A DNA stretch of 32,330 nucleotides. Origin: Desulfosarcina cetonica JCM 12296. GTDB taxonomy: Bacteria > Desulfobacterota > Desulfobacteria > Desulfobacterales > Desulfosarcinaceae. The stretch lies in assembly GCF_001311845.1 (NCBI RefSeq), contig NZ_BBCC01000059.1, positions 1 to 32,330 on the forward strand. The letters are read 5' to 3'. Positions 26,406 through 32,330 of this stretch are shown here, piece by piece. Both the position numbers and the translations under genes were made by a program. A model generated the notes under the pieces. It was not told the DNA's origin. It saw nothing but the letters and a program-made list of their open reading frames with translations, and did no database searches. Numbering within the stretch: position 1 is the stretch's first letter; the number at the start of each line of letters is the position of its first letter.

Positions 26406-28612
26406 TTGAGAACCCAACACGGTATCTGCGGGCTCTGTTTTCACAGCCCGGGATGCGGCGTCATCGCCCATTTTGACGAGAACGAGAAGATCACCCGCCT
26501 CGAACCCGATCCCCAGGCGCCCATGGGCAAGGTGCTCTGCCCCATCGCCGACAGCGTGGCGGAAGTGGTCTATTCGGAAAAGCGCCTGCGCCAGCCCATG
26601 CGGCGCGTCGGGCCACGGGGCGGCTACGACTTTGAACCGATCACCTGGGACGCGGCCTACGCGCTCATCCAAGAGCGCCTGGAGGCCATCAAGGCCGAGC
26701 ACGGCCCCGAGGCCGTGGGGTTTTACGCCGGCACGGGTTCCTACGAGCGCGCCTTCAAGGACGCCTTCATGCTCAAGGGGGCCGAGATTTATCTGGCCAC
26801 CAGTATTCTCTTTCCCTTCGGCTCGCCCAACACCTTTGGCGTGGGGGCGCCCTGCTACACCTCCCTGGGCGTTTTGGCCCCCAAGGTGACCATGGGCGCC
26901 CTGCACATCGAGATGTTCTCCGATGTGGATAATTCCGATCTGATCGTGGTGTGGGGCACCGATCCCTCCACCTCCACGCCGCCGGCCCTGTTCGAGCAGA
27001 TCAAGACCGCGGCGGAGGAAGGCGCCGAGATCATCGTCATCGACCCGCGACGCACCGCGGCCGCCGACTTGCCCGGCAGCCAGTGGATCCCGATCCGCCC
27101 CGGCTCGGACGGCGCCCTGGCCCTGGGATTGAGCCATCTCCTCATCCGCGACAACATCTACGACAAGGCCTTTGTGGACGACTGGACCGTGGGCTTTGAG
27201 GAATTTGCCGCCTACGTACAGGAATTCCCGCCCGACCGGGTGGCCCAGCTGACCGGCATCGATCCGGCAACCATCGAGGATCTGGCCGAACGCATCGTCG
27301 ATGCCGAAGGGGCCAGCTACGTGATGTACACCGGGCTCGAGTACACCAAAAGCGGCGTACAGAACATCCGTTCCGTGATGGTGCTTTGGGCCCTGGCCGG
27401 CCAACTGGATGTGGAGGGCGGCCGCTGTTTCCTCGGCCAGGGACGCATGCTGCCCCTTTCCACCGAACGTCAACTGGCCACGCCCGGCTGGGAGCGCTCC
27501 ATCGGCGCCGGCAAGTTTCCGGTCTACGCCCACTACTGCGGCGGAGAGCCTCACGCCATTCTTCTCCCGCAGGCCATCGTGGATGAGGAGCCCTACCCCA
27601 TCCGGGGGCTGATCGTTTTAGGCGCCAGTCTGCTCACGGCCTGGCCCAATCCGCACCGCTGGCAACAGGCTCTGGAGAAGCTCGACTTTCTGGTGAGCAT
27701 CGACCTGCAGCTCACCCGCGACGCCGCCTTCGCCGACCTGGTGCTGCCGGCCACCACGGCCTTCGAGCAGGCCTCCTACTGCTACTACGGCAACGCCATC
27801 CGCTATCGTGAGAAGATGATCGAACCGGTTGGCGATGCCCGGCCGGCCTACCAGATCATGATCGACCTGGCCGACCGGCTCGGCTACGGGGAGCGGTTTC
27901 CCCGGCATCCGGATGAAGTCCTGGCCGGCCACCTGGCCAAGTCGGATACCACCCTGGCCGACCTGATGCTGGCCGAGCGCAAGGTCTTTGCCCTGCCGCC
28001 GGCGCCCATGGTCTACCGGAAGTGGGAGAAAGGGCTGCTGCGGGCCGACGGGAAGCCGGGGTTCGAGACGCCTCGGGCAAATTCGAGATCAAATCGTCAA
28101 TTCTCGAGCAGTACGGCTACGAGGGGCTGCCCAAATACGAGGAGTCCGATGAAACGCCGCTGAGCAGCCCCGACCTGCACCGGCGCTTCCCCCTGATCCT
28201 GGGCACCGGGCCGTTCAAGCCGGACATGAAGTCCTGCCTTCGGGCGATTCCCAGCTTCATCGAGAAATATCCCGATCCCATGGTGCAGATGAACCCGGTG
28301 GATGCCGAGGCGCGCGGCATTGTCACCGGCGATTTGGTGGTGATCAAGACCGCCCGCGGCCAGGTGCCCATGCGCGCCTTTGTCACCGACCGCATCATGG
28401 CCGGCTTCGTCTACGCCCCGGTGGGCGGTGGCGGGCCCCAGGGACCCGACGCATGGCAGCAGGCCAACGTCAACCAACTGACCGACGACCGCCAGTACGA
28501 CCCGATCTCCGGTTTTCCAGTCTACAAGACCCTGCTCTGCCAGATCAAGAAGAAGAAGCGCGTGCGACGGGGCGCGGCGGCGGCGGATCCGACGTTGGGT
28601 TGTGGCGGATAA
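26406..28612 (+). CDS. Molybdopterin bis-MGD oxidoreductase, DMSO-reductase superfamily (frameshifted as read)
   Basis: About 735 residues, cytoplasmic (no Tat signal). An N-terminal [4Fe-4S] domain has CGLCFHSPGC...GKVLCP with wider than usual spacing between cysteines 2 and 3. Then WDAAYALIQERLEAIKAEHG, a probable Mo-ligand Cys in GVGAPCYTSLGV, DNSDLIVVWGTDPSTS, EIIVIDPRRTAAADLP, DLVLPATTAFEQ, and the molydop-binding C-terminal domain (YPDPMVQMNPVDAEARGI). The frame breaks near 28072; one added base gives GFETPSGKFEIKS and joins 26406-28070 to 28074-28612. Start is TTG at 26406 with AAAGGAGG seven bases upstream. Closest general shape is the acetylene hydratase/thiosulfate-polysulfide reductase branch; no electron-transfer or membrane subunit is adjacent, so the reaction is unknown. 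Confidence 0.87.
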
Positions 28613-28622
28613 GCGTCCAGCG

Positions 28623-28675
28623 AATGTCAACGTCCAAATTCAAAATGTCAATTGAAGGCATTCTGTCGTTGTTGA
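28623..28675. repeat. Half-copy of the AATGTCAAATG repeat
   Basis: TCAAAATGTCAATTGAAGG here aligns with TCCAAATGTCAAATGAAGG at 25101, and the preceding AATGTCAA and following TCGTT words also correspond. It begins 10 bp after the molybdoenzyme stop, the same relative place as the copy after the formate dehydrogenase. Confidence 0.5.
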
Positions 28676-28677
28676 TA

Positions 28678-28709
28678 AGGCTGGTGGAATTATTTCTTTC
28701 CGCCAGCCT
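28678..28709 (+). other. Hairpin in the leader of the 28728 gene
   Basis: 12-bp arms AGGCTGGTGGAA / TTCCGCCAGCCT (one G-T pair) with an 8-nt loop, 18 bp before the next start codon. No T-run follows. It may end the upstream transcript or act as a 5' structure. Confidence 0.45.
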
Positions 28710-28727
28710 AAACAAAGGGGGCATCCC

Positions 28728-29249
28728 ATGGGGGAAATCAAAAGCACGCTGGATCTGGTCATGGAACGAACAAAGCATCTCTCCATGTCGGCGGAAGAAA
28801 AGACCCGTCAGCATCAGGAGGATTTCAGCCGGCGGCTTCAGGGGCTTTTGCAGCAGTTCGGCGACGGGGGCTTGACCCTGAAAGCGTTTGACGAACGGCT
28901 TGACGCGCTGCAGACGGAACTGGAGATCGCGGACACGGGCCTGGTGCTCAACGCCACTCTTGGCCGCATCGACCCGGATGGCGAGAACGGACCCTGGCTG
29001 GCGCTGCTGGGCGAACTGGCGCCGGCGACCCGCGAGCCCCTGGAAAAGATTCTCCAGTCGCACCGTGAGGCGCGGACCGCGTTGGTGGAAGAGGCTCGGT
29101 CTCGGCAGTTGGAGCGGCTGGCCCGGGAGAAGGGCATCGGCGGCTCGGCCGTGGTACCCAACCCGAACCGCGATGCCGATTTTCAACAGCGCCTGGAAGG
29201 CCTGTGCCAACAAATCCGCCAACGCATCGACGCCCTCGCCTACGCCTGA
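28728..29249 (+). CDS. Conserved helical hypothetical protein (173 aa)
   Basis: Almost entirely alpha-helical, highly charged, no membrane segment or cysteines. It begins MGEIKSTLDLVMERTKHLSM, a start I associate with an uncharacterised deltaproteobacterial family, followed by heptad-like stretches (HQEDFSRRLQGLLQQF, LDALQTELEIA, HREARTALVEEARSRQLERL) suggesting coiled coils. Intact in a GC-rich stretch. Start ATG has GGGGGCAT rather than a strong Shine-Dalgarno. It follows the molybdoenzyme on the same strand but after a hairpin, so operon membership is uncertain. Function unknown. Confidence 0.8.
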   Translation: MGEIKSTLDLVMERTKHLSMSAEEKTRQHQEDFSRRLQGLLQQFGDGGLTLKAFDERLDALQTELEIADTGLVLNATLGRIDPDGENGPWLALLGELAPATREPLEKILQSHREARTALVEEARSRQLERLAREKGIGGSAVVPNPNRDADFQQRLEGLCQQIRQRIDALAYA

Positions 29250-29302
29250 TCCGACGGTTCGGTTTCAGGCGGTCGGTTCACGTTTTTAGCATTCGCATCT
29301 CA

Positions 29303-29427
29303 GACGGATTCGGAAAAAGCCCGAGATCAAGGCTTGCGAATCCCGAGGAAGGAGGCGTACTTTTGCGTACGCCGCAGTGACGAGGGATGAAGCGTAACGC
29401 CGATATCGGGTTTTTTCCGAATCCGTC
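29303..29427. repeat. Palindromic intergenic repeat element, about 125 bp
   Basis: 26-bp terminal inverted repeats (29303-29328 and 29402-29427, two mismatches; each begins GACGGATTCGGAAAAA reading inward) enclose an inner perfect hairpin GGCGTAC-TTTTGC-GTACGCC (29354-29373). The outer end supplies the TGA stop of the minus-strand MBL gene. Fragments with the same words lie at 4358 and 32186. It resembles non-autonomous MITE-like elements common in sulfate-reducer genomes; no transposase is encoded. Confidence 0.7.
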
Positions 29428-30094
29428 AAACATAGCCGAACCAGGCTGCTTCCACCTGCCGGAAGTTCTCCCTGACCGCATCAGCGCCCTTGATCACATC
29501 GCCATGACCGGAAAGCAGCCAGTCGGCGTCGAGTTCGCCCATGCGGCGGATGCTGGCCTTGAGCTGGGCGCCGTTGCCGCCGGGCAGGTCGGTGCGTCCC
29601 AACCCACCCTTGAAAATCAGATCCCCGGTGAACAGGGCGCGATTTTCCGGCCAGCGCAGCGTCACCGCGCCGGGCGAATGGCCGGGGGTGTGATAGACCT
29701 CCAAGGTGATGTCCCCCACATGAAGCTCGCCCTCGGTAAGAAAGAAATCCGGTGAGAATTGGTCCGGGTCGAGACCCATGGCTTGCTTCAGGTAAGGGGC
29801 CATGTTCTGGATCAGTTGCCATTCATCTTCGTGAAGGGTGAACTGTGCCTGGGTTCCGGCAAACCGCCGGACAGCCTCGATGTGGTCCGGGTGGGCGTGG
29901 GTGCAGATGACCAGATCGATATCGTTGATGGTGAGCGCGAGTGCCGCCAGCCCGCGCTCCACATGCTCGAAAAGGGCTGCATGGCCCGGATCGATGAGAA
30001 TACTCTTCCCGGCCGAGCGCAGCAGATAGGTGTTGCAATTGTTGGCTTGGGGAGAGGTCCACAAAAAGGCATTCAGGTGGGGGGTCAGTTCCAT
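29426..30094 (-). CDS. MBL-fold metallo-hydrolase
   Basis: 222 residues, a complete metallo-beta-lactamase fold of the glyoxalase II/hydrolase group. Metal ligands: THAHPDH at 65-71 (H66, H68, D70, H71), then HTPGHSPGAVTLRWPE, the bridging Asp in ALFTGDLIFKGGLGRTDLPG, and the last His in LLSGHGDVI. NCNTYLLRSAGKSILIDPG is the usual N-terminal strand pair. The substrate is unknown: thioester, lactone or persulfide hydrolysis are possible. A GTG at 30103 is in frame, but the ATG at 30094 has AGGAGTG about nine bases upstream. The stop codon lies within the palindromic repeat end. Divergent from the alcohol dehydrogenase; the 267-bp gap between them shows no gene. Confidence 0.92.
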   Translation of the reverse strand: MELTPHLNAFLWTSPQANNCNTYLLRSAGKSILIDPGHAALFEHVERGLAALALTINDIDLVICTHAHPDHIEAVRRFAGTQAQFTLHEDEWQLIQNMAPYLKQAMGLDPDQFSPDFFLTEGELHVGDITLEVYHTPGHSPGAVTLRWPENRALFTGDLIFKGGLGRTDLPGGNGAQLKASIRRMGELDADWLLSGHGDVIKGADAVRENFRQVEAAWFGYV

Positions 30095-30361
30095 GGGAAT
30101 CACTCCTGGATAAGGGTTAAGACGGGTTCCTGCGGGTCGCCATGCGTCGACGAAAATGCCAGCATGCCAGAATCGTCGCGGGTGTCAAGGCCTTCGATCC
30201 GCATCCCCATCGGTGGCCGCGCTTGCCACTTGCTTTTGTGCTGCCGATCCGCCATGATTCTTGGTGATTGGCATCCGATGAAACCGGTGATGGGTGCCGG
30301 ACGGTATGTGCCATTCGGATTCTATTTTGAAGCATGATTGAAAGGTAATCGGTACGAAAAA

Positions 30362-31400
30362 ATGCGCGCAGCCTACTATGAACGATTCAACGGTCCGGTG
30401 ACGATCGAGAACCTGCCCGATCCAAGTGTGCCGGAAGACGGCGTGGTGATCCAGGTCATGGCCACGGGCCTGTGCCTGAGCGATTGGCACGGCTGGAAAG
30501 GTGACGACGCGACATCACCCTGCCCCATGTGCCCGGTCACGAACTGGCCGGTACCGTTACCGCAGTTGGTAAGCATTTGAAACACTGGCAGATCGGCGAC
30601 CGCGTGACCCTGCCCTTCGTCTGTGGTTGCGGCGGCTGCCCCCAGTGCCTTTCGGGAAACCACCAGGTTTGCGACCACCAGTTTCAACCGGGGTTCACGG
30701 CCTGGGGGTCTTTTGCCGAATATGTGGCCATCCGTTACGCGGACGTCAACCTGGTGCGCCTGCCGGAAACGATGGATTTCGTCACCGCCGCCAGCCTGGG
30801 CTGCCGCTTTGTCACGGCCTTTCGCGCCGTGGCCGATCAAGGACGTGCAAGTGCCGGTGAGTGGGTGGTTATTTTCGGCTGCGGCGGCGTGGGCCTCTCC
30901 GCCATCATGATCGCCAACGCCTTGGGCGCCCGGGTGGTGGCCGTGGACATCACCGACGAGAAGCTGGCCCTGGCCCGTGCGGTGGGCGCGGCGGAAACGC
31001 TCAACGGTCGTGCGGTTGACAATGTCGTCGCCGCCGTGCACGATCTCAGCTCTGGCGGGGCGCATGTGTCGGTGGACGCCCTCGGCCACCCCCAGACCTG
31101 CTTCGACGCCATCAGCAGCCTGCGAAAACGCGGCCGGCATGTCCAGGTGGGACTTTTTCAAAGCGAGCACCGCCACCCAAGGTGCCCATGGACCGCGTGA
31201 TTGCCCACGAGCTGGAAATTCTCGGCAGCCACGGCATTCAGGCTTTCGCGTACAACCGCCTTTGGGCAATGATCGCGGCCGGCAAATTGCAGCCCGAAAA
31301 ACTCATCGGCCGGACCGCTACCTTGGCCGAAGGCATCGCCCAGCTGGTGGAGATGGACCGGTTCGATCAGACCGGCGTGACGGTCATCGACCGGTTTTAG
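30362..31400 (+). CDS. Zinc-dependent alcohol dehydrogenase, MDR family (two frameshifts as read)
   Basis: About 346 residues. Catalytic zinc ligands: Cys in [13 protein letters not shown] and His/Glu in [10 protein letters not shown]. Structural zinc loop: [22 protein letters not shown](P) site: [20 protein letters not shown] and [19 protein letters not shown]. The C-terminus [18 protein letters not shown] is typical of zinc alcohol dehydrogenases for aldehydes. Breaks near 30513 and 31177 are each repaired by one added base ([23 protein letters not shown]), joining 30362-30512, 30514-31176 and 31179-31400. The ATG at 30362 begins [12 protein letters not shown], a normal MDR N-terminus. It is followed at 14 bp by the zinc-finger gene. 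Confidence 0.9.
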
Positions 31401-31414
31401 GAAAGGAGAACACG

Positions 31415-31681
31415 ATGGCTGTGGGTTGGTCCCGTGACGGGGCCGTTCAGGATCAGATCGATGCCAGTGTCGGCGATGCCGTGAAGCTGGCCAGAAGCAG
31501 ACTGCCTGTCGGCGAAAGCGCCGAATTTTGCGACCACTGCGAGGAAGAAATCCCGGAGGCCCGCCGCAAGGCCATCCCGGGTGTGCGGCTGTGTCTCCAC
31601 TGCCAGGCCGAGCTCGAAAAATTACAGACCAACGCCTCCGGGATCAACCGCCGTGGCAGCAAGGACAGCCAGTTGAAATAA
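31415..31681 (+). CDS. DksA/TraR-type C4 zinc-finger protein
   Basis: 88 residues. The C-terminal half has the zinc ribbon FCDHCEEEIPEARRKAIPGV followed by RLCLHCQAELE (C-x2-C...C-x2-C), the signature of the DksA/TraR family. The N-terminal coiled coil of true DksA is absent or very short, as in the YbiI-like small members, so stringent-response activity is doubtful. GGAAAGGAG precedes the ATG, and it starts 14 bp after the alcohol dehydrogenase, suggesting co-transcription. Confidence 0.9.
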   Translation: MAVGWSRDGAVQDQIDASVGDAVKLARSRLPVGESAEFCDHCEEEIPEARRKAIPGVRLCLHCQAELEKLQTNASGINRRGSKDSQLK

Positions 31682-31744
31682 GCGCAAAGGGATTGTAAGG
31701 CTGGTACGGCTTTGAAAGCGCGATATGAAACAAAAAAAGGCAAA

Positions 31745-32122
31745 ATGAAATTAACACTAAGCGTTCTTGAAGACGTGTTTACCATCCATCGGTTCCCACC
31801 TGACCAAGATGTTCCAAAACAAGTATTTGAAGAGAAGTTTGTCAGCATCTGCAAAACGGATGATGAATTGTCAATCGTTTGTTCTTCTTCAATCCTTTTG
31901 GATTCTGAGAGCCATGAAGATGGATGGGCCTGCATAAAAGTCCTCGGCCCCCTGGATTTTTCCTTAACGGGTATTCTCGCCGATATTTCGACCGTTTTGG
32001 CGAAAGCCAAGATAAGCATTTTTGCCATATCCTCATTCGATACAGATTATATTCTGGTAAAGTCAGAAACGCTTCAGGCAGCAAAAACCGCATTGCAAAA
32101 GGCCGCGTTTGTCTTTCAATAG
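31745..32122 (+). CDS. ACT-domain protein (CASTOR/ACT_7-like)
   Basis: About 125 residues. N-terminal half (LTLSVLEDVFTIHRFPPDQD, ELSIVCSSSIL) followed by a second half with the ACT_7 pattern (WACIKVLGPLDFSLTGILAD, then ISTVLAKAKISIFAISSFDT, DYILVKSETLQAAKTAL). This two-part form is common in small amino-acid-sensing regulatory proteins. The ATG at 31745 begins MKLTLSVLED, the usual start; a longer frame opens with TTG at 31712. Ribosome site weak (AAAGGC). More AT-rich than its neighbours. Ligand unknown. Confidence 0.82.
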   Translation: MKLTLSVLEDVFTIHRFPPDQDVPKQVFEEKFVSICKTDDELSIVCSSSILLDSESHEDGWACIKVLGPLDFSLTGILADISTVLAKAKISIFAISSFDTDYILVKSETLQAAKTALQKAAFVFQ

Positions 32123-32185
32123 CGGCCCAAAATCGAATTTACAGACAATGGTGCGTTAAGGTTCAAATAAAATTGCACAACAACA

Positions 32186-32230
32186 TTGATGAACTCGTGA
32201 AAAGTCGCACTTCCGACGGATTCGTAAAAG
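32186..32230. repeat. Dispersed repeat fragment before the last gene
   Basis: Starts TTGATGAACTCGTGAAAA (17 of 18 bases match the reverse complement of 4358-4375) and ends GACGGATTCGTAAAAG, sharing GACGGATTCG with the ends of the palindrome at 29303. The fragment abuts the ribosome site of the gene at 32239. Confidence 0.5.
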
Positions 32231-32238
32231 GAGGAACG

Positions 32239-32330
32239 ATGACAAAAGAAACGATTTATGTTGTTGGTGCCGGAGGAATTGGGATGCCGCTGGCGGCGTT
32301 TTTGGCGAATAACGGTGTCCCCGTGACCGC
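32239..32330 (+). CDS. Ketopantoate reductase (ApbA/PanE)-like protein, N-terminus only
   Basis: Thirty residues before the window ends: MTKETIYVVGAGGIGMPLAA then FLANNGVPVT. The GxGxxG dinucleotide-binding motif right after the first strand, with GIGMPLAAFLA, is typical of 2-dehydropantoate 2-reductase-family proteins that reduce 2-oxo acids with NADPH. AAAGGAGG six bases before the ATG is a strong ribosome site. The rest lies outside the window, so other Rossmann-fold reductases remain possible. Confidence 0.65.
   Translation, partial: MTKETIYVVGAGGIGMPLAAFLANNGVPVT

Noticed and set aside
25299..27554. 751-codon minus-strand frame across the methyltransferase and molybdoenzyme
   Set aside because: A mirror frame of two genes with clear plus-strand domains; no domain of its own and improbable composition.

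Overview
The window looks like a chromosomal segment of an anaerobic deltaproteobacterium (Desulfobacterota; the gene mix resembles Desulfosarcina/Desulfatibacillum-type sulfate reducers). This is inferred from content: an ETF-linked HdrD-like membrane oxidoreductase, GlcD/GlcF-like proteins, a NuoG-like formate dehydrogenase with a GltD-type partner, a second bis-MGD oxidoreductase, B12-dependent ethanolamine ammonia-lyase, and dispersed palindromic repeats. No rRNA, tRNA, CRISPR array, transposase or phage gene was seen.

Layout. (1) 1-4.2 kb, GC-rich, minus strand: a small excisionase-like HTH protein, an M1 aminopeptidase and eutB (running off the left edge). (2) 4.4-7.3 kb, strikingly AT-rich, plus strand: a cytoplasmic PAS histidine kinase and an NtrC-family sigma54 activator, preceded by a sigma54-type -24/-12 promoter. 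(3) 7.3-16.9 kb, intermediate composition, plus strand: a second sigma54-type promoter, a leader hairpin with a T-run, then a co-directional operon: GlcD-like FAD oxidase, GlcF-like Fe-S protein, a 62-residue orphan, EtfB, EtfA, a NarI/HdrD-type ETF:quinone oxidoreductase, a 72-residue single-TM protein, an NCS1-type permease and a UspA protein. The simplest reading is a regulated uptake-and-oxidation module: substrate enters by the permease, is oxidised by the FAD/Fe-S pair, and electrons pass via ETF to the membrane oxidoreductase and menaquinone. The substrate is unknown. This is the best candidate in the window for an undescribed system. (4) 16.9-19.6 kb, GC-rich: an aminoaldehyde dehydrogenase and, convergent, a secreted protein of unknown function. 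(5) 19.6-25 kb: a repeat-bearing intergenic region, then a NuoF-tail/GltD fusion and a NuoG/FdhA-like formate dehydrogenase (SfrAB-like pair). (6) 25-28.6 kb: a Trm112-domain methyltransferase and a molybdopterin oxidoreductase. (7) 28.7-32.3 kb: a coiled hypothetical protein, an MBL hydrolase, a zinc alcohol dehydrogenase, a DksA-like zinc finger, an ACT protein and the start of a ketopantoate-reductase-like gene.

Caution: seven GC-rich genes are broken by about 13 apparent frameshifts, nearly all explained by missing bases, while the 12 kb AT-richer middle has none. Homology continues cleanly across each break, so I treat these as probable consensus errors rather than true pseudogenes, and annotate each gene across its breaks.
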